Assembly (NCBI RefSeq): GCF_052857255.1
Contig: NC_135505.1
Coordinates: forward strand, 42,743,520-42,807,519
Direction: 5' to 3'
From: Amblyomma americanum
Taxonomy: Eukaryota; Arthropoda; Arachnida; Ixodida; Ixodidae
DNA length: 64,000 bases
How positions within the stretch are numbered: the stretch's first letter is position 1; every line of letters starts with the position of its first letter. The position numbers and the translations under genes were made by a program. The notes below the pieces were generated by a model. It saw nothing but the letters and a program-made list of their open reading frames with translations, was not told the origin of the DNA and ran no database searches. Shown one piece after another: positions 34,199 to 44,085 of this stretch.

Positions 34199-34205
34199 TA
34201 TAAAA
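34199..34205 (+). promoter_or_regulatory. TATA box in repeat R
   Basis: TATAAAA following GTGACGTCACCCCAGCTG (a CRE-like TGACGTCA core), 47 bp before the ATG of the small frame. The left block has the same arrangement with a decayed TATA (TGTAAAAA). Confidence 0.5.
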
Positions 34206-34251
34206 TAGCTCCGCTTCTCTCGCCAAAGCAGTCATACAACCAGATGTTACG

Positions 34252-34413
34252 ATGGTGCCTTCGAACAAGGCAGCTCGGCAGAATGCAAAGAGGAAGCATC
34301 AGCGAGCTACGGAGACGGAAGAAGAACGAGAAGAACGACTTTCTAAGCGGCGTGCCCAGTATGCAGCTCGGCGACAACGTGCAACACTATTGCTTCGCAA
34401 TCACCAGGCTTAA
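34252..34413 (+). CDS. Small basic peptide frame in repeat R
   Basis: 53 codons, MVPSNKAARQNAKRKHQRAT, then an acidic-basic ETEEEREERLSKRR segment, ending LLLRNHQA. TATA box and CRE-like site lie upstream. Similar EEREERLxxRRxxYAARR stretches occur in charged N-terminal regions of transposon-linked proteins in arthropods, so this may be the truncated start of a longer ORF. No evidence it is translated. Confidence 0.4.
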   Translation: MVPSNKAARQNAKRKHQRATETEEEREERLSKRRAQYAARRQRATLLLRNHQA

Positions 34414-34441
34414 CCAAGCTAAGCCACGACGGTTTTTTTTT

Positions 34442-34948
34442 GTTTGAGCATATTTCCTCTTCAGCACTGATGCCGTCGACGAATCCAGCATTCTTCTTTG
34501 CCATGAAGAGCAAATCAGCGCTCACTGGTGTCCGCGTGTCGTTCTGGTCCTGTGTGAGGTAGTGCGGCACAAATCTGGCATTTAGCTTTTGTTTCCCAAA
34601 GTTCTCGCGCAAAATTTGGTGGCATGCTGTCTTATTAATGTGCAGAGCATCTGACAGCATGTGGGCTGCAATGGTGCGCTCTAGCTGTACGATGTCCTTG
34701 ATCCAAGCAACGTTGTTTTCATTTCGTGATGTTGAAGGGCGCTCCGGCCTTGTGTCGCCTTCCTCCGACGTTCTCCCCGAAACGAACCTCTTGTGCCTCT
34801 CGAAAATTCGCCCCCGCGCTAAAGTCTCGTTGCCGTAAACGTCACGAAAGAGCTCATACATCTGTGTGGTTGTCTTGCCAAGCTTCACACAGAATTTTAT
34901 TTTTACACGCTGTTCGAGGTGGACGCCCATCTCTCCACATTTACTCAC
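34442..34948 (-). pseudogene. Mariner transposase, N-terminal half
   Basis: Begins near MGVHLEQRVKIKFCVKLGKT and shows the two helix-turn-helix units of mariner DNA-binding domains (RIFERHKRF, RPSTSRNENN, INKTACHQILRENFGKQK) up to GISAEEEICSN, then R begins. No stop in this half. On minus, its last codons followed by the first mariner codons at 14131 give an uninterrupted frame, the linker being a few residues shorter than usual. Confidence 0.88.
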
Positions 34949-34987
34949 ACAAGGATGCGCAGACGACTAGTGACAACGTATTTTTTT

Positions 34988-35066
34988 ATGCGTAGTGCCA
35001 TCTACGGGCTGCCACGAAAATTAATTTAAATAGCTCAGGTTAACCCAAAAAGATGGCGCTACGCAT
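34988..35066. repeat. 16-bp inverted repeat upstream of mariner
   Basis: ATGCGTAGTGCCATCT (34988-35003) and AGATGGCGCTACGCAT (35051-35066), one mismatch. May include the mariner terminal repeat, but I cannot match it to the other end near 13500. Confidence 0.45.
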
Positions 35067-36395
35067 ACGCGCCAAAATTTGTTCTTATGGGATCAGTTCT
35101 GTAGAAGATAATAAATCAGTTTCGAAACTTTACGGACAAAGGTTTATATCACAATTTTCCTATGCCTCACGCGGCCGATAACTTCTCTTCGGCGCCACAG
35201 CCATCGTTCCACAGTTGAAACCGAAACCGAAGCACCTTGAGAGAGAAATTGGGTTTTAAATTATTTATTGGTCGTAAACGAATACCACATGTTGATTCAT
35301 GCATACTATTGCCTTCCGCATCATTAGAGAGAGGAAATGGTGGCACCGAAATTAGTTTTCTATACTTTAATAATTCTGAAAGGCCAGGCGACTCCAGGAT
35401 TGACAGAAAGTTTTCAAACTTGATGTTTCTGATGTTTTGACGGCATTCAGACTGGTTGGGAATCATGGCTGATGAAATTCACTGCTTACTGACCGTCGTC
35501 GATAAAAACGATGATATTTCAGGAGCGCTACGGTTTTACTAAGTTCATAAAGTCTGCAAACGTTTTAGTACACAGTAGCGTCGCCAGGTAGTTGCGAGCC
35601 AGATGCAATTATAATTGTGGCAGGTGGACGAACTGAAGCAAGAAAAATTATTTGTTAAGTTGTGGTCCTCAACCTCGTTATGTGATTCATGTCAACCAGT
35701 GGTTATTGCCGTGATTATATTGTGTCGAAAATTTTGGTATCCAGAGTGTGCTCTCGGCGTGTGCTTTCTAAACAGTGTTTTTCACCAGAGTATGGGGTGC
35801 GTTCATTGTGTTTTCATGCCTTCCATCTAGTTTGACCGCCAAATAAAATAGCGGAAATCTGCTGCAGATATAATATTTCAGAAGTGCTCAGCGCGTCAGA
35901 AATACCACTCTTATCTATTCCTGGTTAAGCAAAAAAAGATTTGTGGTTTGTTTTGTGTAATGCTGCCTTTTGCTAGTGCTGTTATTGATATTAAACCAGT
36001 GTGTGCTGCAACTATCTTCAAATTTTTTAGCTGCTGTTTTGTTTTTTGTACCTGTATGTAATTCCCACTCCCCTCTGTAACGTCTAACAGCCCTGAAGGT
36101 AAATAAATGAAATTAAATGAACACATCGTAATCTTCTGGGTGTTTTTGTGCTTTTTAACCATGAAAACATACCAACTAGACAAACTGCACACGTTAATGG
36201 AATTGCTCCTACACTGTCTCTTCGCCTCTGGTCTTCTAAATGTATGCCTCAGAGAGTAGCCTACGTTTATGGTTTTCGCCTTAGCTGAACTTGCCGGACT
36301 GTATTTCAGCTAAAGAATAATCAACTTGCATTTGTTCTCTAAGCTAGTTTTTTCGTTTTCCTTACCTTGAGCTATATTATAATTGTGAGCCTTCC
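35067..36395. other. No gene seen
   Basis: AT-rich; no domain or repeat recognised on either strand. Confidence 0.5.
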
Positions 36396-36532
36396 GGGGA
36401 TCACCAAGCGCCGACTTATGTTCAAGTCGCTGCATCATCCCCTCCGTTGGTCCACCTACCCCGAACGGCACCGACATACAACCACATCAATGCGATGGCG
36501 ACGGCTCAAGCTGCGCCATCCTATTCCGCACC

Positions 36533-36907
36533 TTGGCGCCCCTCCCAACCTACTGCTGCAGAGTCAGAGGACATATCTCCCGTTTCTGTCGTCAACGCCT
36601 TCAGGACGAGCGGCGCGGTTATGCCGCGTTCGAGAGTGAACCACCTTCTTCTTCCTATTATCAACGCCGGCCTTCTTCCAGGTCGCCTCGCCAATTTTCT
36701 CTGCCGCTGGTATTCTCGTCTGCACCTAGTGGGGCCCATGTTTCCCAACGCCGGTTCCCATCTCCATATCGCCGGTCAGTGTCCCCACTCCGACCCGCAA
36801 CCGCTCTCCCTGTCCGTCACTCGGAAAACAAGGCGATGCAGTTTCCGGAGGTGAAACTGCACTTTGCGAAATCACTAAAAGTCCTCCCGATCGCCCGGTC
36901 AATATGA
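36533..36907 (+). pseudogene. Gypsy C gag C-terminal remnant
   Basis: Contains CCRVRGHISRFCRQR, a zinc knuckle (CX2CX4HX4C with one change), and an Arg/Ser/Pro-rich tail running into the protease frame by overlap at 36904. Confidence 0.65.
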
Positions 36908-37422
36908 TTTCTGTTTTAGTGGAAGGATTGCCTGTCGAAGCTTTGATTGACACAGGGGCTGCAATTTCGGTTATTCACGGTGATTTGTGCCGCCGAATGC
37001 GGAAAGTGACGGCACTATATGATGGGCCTGAACTTTGTGGAGCAAATGATGTCACACTGCGCCCTTCCGCGAAGTGCACTGTGCGCGTTGTTTTCGACGG
37101 TGTCCGCCACCATGTGCAGTTTTCTGTGCTCTCACCTAGTACACGTCTGATGATTTTTGAATTGGATTTCTTGTCAACAGCTTCAGCGTTAATTTCTTGT
37201 GGCGACCGTGTCATCCATATCACAGACAGTGTTTTTTCATATGATTCTTCCGACCGACATCATCCTCTCACTGCCGCAGCTGATACAGTTTTGCCTCCTC
37301 AGTGCGAAAACCTCCTTACCGTTTTTTCCGACCGCATCACTGATGGGGACGTACTCGTCGGACCATCTCATCGCCATTTTGCGCGTGGAATCGCCTTCCC
37401 GTCAAAGCTTCTCCGGTTGTGA
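36904..37422 (+). pseudogene. Gypsy C protease
   Basis: Aspartic protease signature ALIDTGAAISVIHG and the later strand MIFELDFLS, where ILGxDFLS is usual. Frame ends at 37422 before the RT linker. Confidence 0.75.
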
Positions 37423-37446
37423 GGCGGCTGAGCGATCGTAGCAGCC

Positions 37447-38010
37447 ATGAACACTTCACGCGAATCCGTCGTGCTGCCTAAAGGAACGCACCTCTCTTGC
37501 GTAGTGGATGCTCAACCTATGTCCCTGATGGTGCTCACCGCCCCTCTGCATCGGCAACCTCTTTCATCAGACGTCCCTCGTACTGTTCTATCGAAGACAA
37601 TAAATCCGAACCTCATGCCGCATCAACGCCAAGAATTGCTTACATTGCTTCGCAATCACCAAGCCATTTTCGATGCCACTTCCCCAGCACTGGGACGGAC
37701 TACTGTTGCACAGCACCACATCTTTATCGAAGGGAACTCGATCATATGGCGATGGCCTTATCGAGTTTCTCTCTCCGAACGCAATGTCACTGAGGAGAAT
37801 GTTCATGATATGCTACACCGCAATACTGTTCTTGCTTCAACAAGCCCATGGAACTCACCAGTAGTGTTGGTTAAAAAAAAGATGGCTCGGTACAAGTTTG
37901 TGTTGACTGCCATGCGCTCAACAAAAATACCCGAAAAGATATCAATCCGATGCAACGAATTGATGACGCCCTTGACTCTCTTCAAGGCGCCGAATATTTC
38001 TCGACCTTAG
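37447..38010 (+). pseudogene. Gypsy C RT N-terminal part
   Basis: Linker then RT fingers (STSPWNSPVVLVKKK). The frame is lost around 37890 by a single-base change, after which YRRLN- and LDLGSGYWQI-like codons appear in other frames up to 38040. Confidence 0.7.
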
Positions 38011-38026
38011 ATCTAGGCTCCGGTTA

Positions 38027-39060
38027 TTGGCAAATACCTATGCACAAGGCCGAAAAAGAAAAAAAACTGCTTTAGCAACTCCGGATAGACTTTACGAATT
38101 TAACTTTATGCCCTTTGGCCTCTGCAATGCACCAGCCACATTTGAAAGAATGATCGATACTGTATTTCGTGGCTTGAAGTGGAGAACCTTCTTGTGTTAC
38201 TTGGATGACATTGTTATCTTTTCTTCAACTTTTCAAGACCATTTCAGGCGCCTGAATGAGGTTCTCACGTGCCTCACTTCAGCGGGCCTTCGGCTGAACA
38301 CCAAGAAGTGCCCCTTTGAACAGAAGGAAATTAAAATTTTGGGACATCTTGTTAGCCACGACGGCATACGTTCAGAGCCTGAAAAAATCATCGCGGTCCT
38401 GATTTTTCCTCGTCCTCAACGGACTGCAGATATGCGCAGCTTTCTCGGCCTCGCGTCCTATTTCCGACGTTTTATTAGAAATTTCGCAACTATTCCTGCT
38501 CCACTTCACGAGCTACTTGAAGTGCACAGCACTTTCGTGTGGACTGACCAGTGCCACACTGCTTTTACCAACCGCAAGCACGCCCTCACATCGAACCCTG
38601 TCCTTGGTCACTTCAACGACACCGCTCCAACCATCCTGCATACTGATGCCAGTGGTCACGGTCTCGGCGCTGTACTTCTGCAGCGCGACGCCACTACGCG
38701 TGAGAAAGTGATTGCGTTCGCCAGCCGGACCCTGACTGCATCAGAGAAAAATTACACCATTAGCGAGCAGCAATGTTTAGCAGTCGTCTGGGCAGTCCAA
38801 AAATTCCCCCCTTACCTATGTGGTCCCCACTTCACAGTTGTGACCGATCACCATGCTGTTTGCTGGTTGTCTTCGCTACTGAATTTGACAGGACGACTTG
38901 GCCGTTGGATTCTACGCCTACAAGAGTACCGCTTCGACATCCTTTATAAATCGGTTCGCCAACACCAGGACGCAGACGCGCTTTCTTGCTGCCCACTTTC
39001 GGAATCAGCCTGCTGTGTTTCTACGCGATGCCTTTCCTCCTCTGATCAGAGCCGACTCTC
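38027..39060 (+). pseudogene. Gypsy C RT palm and RNase H
   Basis: Active site CYLDDIVIFSS, thumb, then RNase H (HTDASGHGLGAVLLQ, DHHAVCWLSS, DADALSCCP, where the last family residue Arg is Cys). Open until about 39060. Confidence 0.85.
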
Positions 39061-39287
39061 TATGACGCACATCACAGCAGTTTTTTTTTTACCAGTCCGA
39101 CAACAACCACACTCTCCGCTCGCAGCAACTAGCCGACGCCTACTGCCGTCCCATCATCGACCGCCTTATCGGCGCTTCGAGCCCACCCAATGCTCGGCTC
39201 CACCGACAGCAACGCAACTTCAAGCTCGAAGATGGCATCCTACGCCGCTACGTATACTGCCCCGATGGAACCTGCTGGATCCCAGTC

Positions 39288-40110
39288 GTGCCATGGGTGC
39301 TTCGCTCTCATAACCTGGCGGCCCTCCACAATGACGCTACTGCCGGCCGCCTAGGTTTCCACAAAACCTACGATCGCGTGAAGCGACGTTTCTTTCGGCC
39401 TGACCTATCCTGCAGCGTTGCTAAATACGTCGCTTCCTGCCTCCTGTGTCAACGTCGCAAACGGACGACTTCTCCACCCACTGGCCTCCTACTACCCTTT
39501 CCCTGTCCCGCCACGCCGTTAAATGTCGTCGGCATCGACTTACATGATCCCCTGCCTCTCTCCGATCGAGGTGACCAGTGGGTCATCAAAGCTGTTGACC
39601 ACCTTACGCGATATGCCGAGACAGCACCCGTGCCTACTGGCTCGGCTCAAGAAGCTGCAAATTTCTTTTTGCGATCTATTGTATTGCGGCATGGTGCTCC
39701 TCGGGTGCTCCTAAGTGACCGCGGGAAGGCCTTTTTATCGGCAGTCTTTGCCGAGGTACCTCACGCATCATCCACACTTCATGCGACAACCTCAAGCTAC
39801 CATCCCCAGACTAACGGTCTAACTGAGCGTTTTCATCGCACCTTATTGGATATGATCTCCATGTACGTCACATCGGATCTTGCAATTGGGGCACTATTCT
39901 GCCGTTCTTCACTTTCGCCTATAATACAGCAATACAGCGGACTACCGGTTACTCTCCGTTCTTCCTCGTTTACGGCCGTCCTCGCACCACAATTCTAGGC
40001 AGTTCTTTCTTCTCTACGCCTGAGCATACCTACACATCAGTACCTGCCCAGTTCGTATCCTGTGTGGCCAGATGCCGTTACCTTGCTCGCCTCAACACTA
40101 AAGCCTGCCC
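39288..40110 (+). pseudogene. Gypsy C integrase
   Basis: Zinc finger (HNDATAGRLGFHKTYDRV...CLLCQRRK), catalytic Asp in GIDLHDPLP, second in LLSDRGKAFLS, Glu in NGLTERFHRT. A frameshift near 39880-39990 moves the C-terminal part into another frame ending about 40110. Confidence 0.82.
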
Positions 40111-43100
40111 GGGAAGATTGTGTGAGCCTTCAAGGGATCATCTTGTTTCACTTGTACATACCATGATCATCCCGCTGCTCCGCCTGTGGCACGCGCCTCG
40201 GGTCCGCCATTGGACTAAACGCCAGGAACGGCCGTCTTGCCGTCTCGGCATAGCCTTCATCCACAAACGTCCTGCCGTGTCGGCCTGGCCTTCCATCACA
40301 ATATATCCCTTTTTCGTCAATAGTGGTGCGCTCCGCCTACACTGAGTGCGCGTAGTGGCTTCAATGAAACAGGATTCCATCATTTAGTTCTTAAAATTGT
40401 TATTTGTAGGCTGTTCTTACCAGCTTAAAAATGCGTAAGGTACGCAATAAAACCAGTCATACTCGTCTAGTCCTAATGTACACCCTTCGTCAAAAGTATA
40501 GACTCCAAGGGGTTTGGTTCACAGCCACACTGTGTGATTTGTAATGCATCCTTAGTGATAAAGATTTCCTGCATGTAAGAAGATTTTTGGACCGGCCACC
40601 TCCAACGGGTAGGATTTCCACAAATGCTAGAGTAGCCCCAAAACGTGGCTTAGAAGCAAGCCTCCTGGGCTCTAAATTTTTGTCAAACGCTGTACGTTAC
40701 CTTTCAGCACTTCAGTAATGCAATGCCTCCAGGAACGCTCTGACAGATCAAAGTTATTCCTTGGTGCTCAAGAACGGCTGCATGGGTTTCTGAAAAATAT
40801 ACCAAGAATTCGTCTGCAATCTGTTGACAAGGTGCGACTGTCGTTTTCAGTTTCTGGAGGTCTCTTAGAAGGAGTCCGTAGCATGCACCATATTCCACCG
40901 CCGTCTAGGAGTTGCTCAAGGATGAACGCTGTGTCGTAGCGTAGTGCAAAGAGGCTAATTAGCAAGCTGAGAACGCCAAGGTTCTCTTTAATGTAACAGC
41001 ACCGACAAAGTCTGTGGAAAACTTTGAACCAGCCATTGTGCATGGCAATGATTTCCTTCACGTTTGGATACCACTGGTTTTATTGGAACTGGTGTTGTAA
41101 GTGGCACAAAAATCACTGCTCTTTATTATTTATCATATGTATATATAGAAATTTCTACAGGTTTTTTGAGATTTTGTGTTAAAAAATAAACTGTACAGTG
41201 AATAGCAAATGGCTTTTATTTCGTAGAATGCTCTAATTACATTAAATAGCCAAAAACGACGCCAGAAGGACACCGTAAGGCTGTAGTAACGAACAGGACT
41301 TGCTTTTAGCACCTACAACTTGCCTTCGGTTGTATGAACAAGCTTCGATGCTTATCATATCTATGCAAAAAATCTCTGCTGTTTTTAACCCTAAAGGTAT
41401 TTTTGACAGAATCCTGGTGGAAATTTTTTTCCAAAGACAATGTTAAGAGCGTCAATCTTGTTCCAGGCCTCTGTAATAAAGCGCAACAATGACCATCTGG
41501 CCCAAAATCTTACCGTTTACTTCTAACATCTTTGTCTAACTTCAATGACATCTGAATTCATGCCAGTGCTGATTAAAATAAACGTAAACATCAAGTGAAT
41601 TCAGAGTGAGAAACATTTCTAACAGCCAAAAGGCTATAATTATTAGCGAGAAACTGGTTTCTGCTTATAAAAAGGCATTACGATTGCGCGATTCAAAGGT
41701 TGACGAAGGAATTGAGTCTGCAATAATTCCAGGCACTTCATTTGATTTCTTGTCATTTTTTATTCACTGAACTCTGATATCTTGAATACAATGGTTTATA
41801 TAATTGCCGAACGCAAATATGTTAACAGGTAACGCAGACAAAAGCAGAAGATACATTATAGTTGTACATTTGTACAGGGTGAGAAGGGGTGAAAACTACA
41901 GGTTTTGTAATTAGAAGATGCGTGATAATTTTTAGAAAATTGTGCAAAATTCAAAAGAGGCAAAATAACGGGGACTTCTGTAGCCAACATGGAATTAAAA
42001 TTGCGACAAGCTATTCTAGGACTACAACTGAACAGCATGAAAATGATGGGACACTAATACATGTTAGTCCTTTATGTTGTTGCCTTTTGCATGAAAGCAA
42101 TGTTGAGAAGGGGAAGGTCCTGAATAGTAGTGATTAGAAAGTTAACGTGATATTCGTTTGTTTCATGCATAGCTGTACTTCTCGCGCGGTGTTTTTTAGT
42201 AGAGGGGAATTTGACCAGTTTTTGATAATTCTGAGTTATTCAAGAATGTAAATCTGCCTACGCTGTAGGCAAATCATTTCCAACTTTTTTTTGCGATAGG
42301 GTTTATATTTTAACTCATTCGACAATTCAATTTCAGCCTTTTTACAACACTGCAGTAGTGGAGAGAAGCTCGATTTGCGTCGCGGAGGAAAAAATTCTTA
42401 TTTCTGTTACCCTCAACCTCACCCTGTCGTGCATCGCTGAATACTGTCAAAGAACGCTCGGCGGGCCTTGGCTTCACTTACGATGGTTTTCTTCCTTCAA
42501 GCCAAGACTTTCTGCGTTGAAACGCACAGCTATCATATATGACGTCAGCATATGCCCCCAACTTGGCGCTGTGTGCTAAGGAAGAGCTCACAGGCCTTCG
42601 AAATTTCAGTTCGCAATTTGGGCACCATTTACAATCCTAGCCTAAAAATGCTTCGCAAACGTTTCCTGCAATTTTTGTATAATTATCCGCTTTGCGATCA
42701 TCAAATTCTAGAGCCTCTACAGTTGCCATTTAAAACAAAACAGCCAGTGAACAAGCTCGAACTTCAGCATTATACTTTTTGTTTTGTTTACTTTTTTTTT
42801 TCTCACGCACAGTAATTCTAGTTCGCTCGGCACCTCACTTCTCGAAGCACCTCCTGCTTTTTATCCGCGATTTTCACGAAACAATTTCAGCAAATCAGCA
42901 TTCATTTGGGTCTTCTGCCTGACACGGACATAACGTTTTCACGTGTGGGAAATGTTAGTCTGATTCCTGAAAGAATGGCGTTCAAGGTTTTCGCAAAACT
43001 CTCTCTTCTACCTTTGTTTTCCATTGTGAACTCGACTACGGAAGAAACACAGGACGTTCTTGGGCTCACGGCGAAAGCTTATGGGCTTGAAAGCATTTTT

Positions 43101-43818
43101 TATGCTAGTTGCTGGTACACTTCTCTCAGTGCGTAACGCGTAAACCTGACTACCTGATAGTATCAAACCAGTTGGCATCTGCTGTACCCTTACGTATAAA
43201 TTTTGCGCCCCAAGCCCCGGTACAAAGTATTATATTACCGATGGGTATCGGAGGTGAAAATAGGGTGCGGACCATTCCAACCTTTGTACTCGTTTTTGCA
43301 AAAGCGGTAAGAAATGAAGCTTGTATATGTTCCGCAGGATTCTTTGATAATTTTCTTACTTGTGCTAAAGCTCACCCCTCTCTTTCACTCTGCGTCGTTA
43401 TCGTGGCTACCAATGTTAATTTTTACATTGTACTGTTACTTTTAATACCGCATAAGTCATGCTTATGATTGCACGCTGCACTTTGGGCTTTACGGACAAG
43501 GAACCCAACTTTAAAGAAAATATTTCTTTTGACAGGCATGCCACAAACAACGACCCACACTTCATTAATTAACTTTATTCTTCAGTCAATTATTAAATCA
43601 GTCAAATAATTCATTACTTACTCTTAGTTCATTGACTGACCAGTCAACGAAAAAATTTTATACATCCTCTAAGTAGATCCTTTAGATCCAGAAATCTCTT
43701 GTGAGCTATTTATTGGAGTTTTAAAGGAAAAATTATCTTCCATGGCCCTCAGTTAACATCTCCATTATTAGATAATGCGTAACGAATGGGAGAATTTTAC
43801 TGCCGTTCTTAATTTATC
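40111..43818. other. No gene seen
   Basis: AT-rich with scattered short frames, none with domains or matched splice sites. Confidence 0.5.
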
Positions 43819-44085
43819 CTATAGAGGCCGTCCTCGTAGAGGTCAACCCGTTATGGGGATTTGCTAACGTGACATGGATGGTATAACGTTTAAAAACGGT
43901 AACAGGCACCTGAATAAAAAATGGTTTCAGAAAGTCGCGGCCACAAGGAAGTGCGCCGTGCCGGAGACCTTCCACTATATAGCTGCAGTTGCCCAGCGTG
44001 CATGGCTCGATGTTAGAGACGCCAATGGTGACTCGTGCCCACCTGAGGTTTATCCGTCTTACGCTGATGCTGAAACCTTCGGGAG
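43819..44085 (-). pseudogene. FN3-like exon E (possibly decayed)
   Basis: Minus-strand frame beginning after CGCGAAG in phase 1: APEGFSISVRRINLRWARV (A-B strands with the conserved Trp), CGRDFLKPFF, and RYTIHVTLANPHNGL, the usual final strand with Tyr. 267 bp, divisible by 3, as for the other FN3 exons. The donor is ATAG/GATAAA (GA, not GT), so the exon may be dead or the border wrong. Confidence 0.5.

Larger units (their letters stand above)
34091..34432 (+). mobile_element. Repeat R, right part (with target duplication at its start)
   Basis: Opens with the second CGGGGCCC (34091-34098) and continues the block interrupted at 14400. It then has a TATA box, a 53-codon frame and the inverse terminus TATTGCTTCGCAAT (34388-34401), ending CCACGACGG against a T9 run at the mariner border. 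With the left part, R is about 610 bp. Its exact ends and its own target duplication are unclear because both borders lie in T-runs. Confidence 0.72.
36396..40110 (+). mobile_element. Ty3/gypsy element C (old, no LTRs found)
   Basis: Plus-strand remnants in order: gag zinc knuckle, protease, RT, RNase H, integrase. Residues resemble element A (for example [15 protein letters not shown]) rather than B. Many frameshifts. No direct LTRs could be found at the borders, so ends are approximate. Confidence 0.88.

Noticed and set aside
34343..34948. A single 201-codon protein as read
   Set aside because: Only 34442-34948 is mariner; the last codons are repeat R read through in frame by chance.
35911..36192. 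93-codon minus frame
   Set aside because: No domain; low-complexity AT-rich region.
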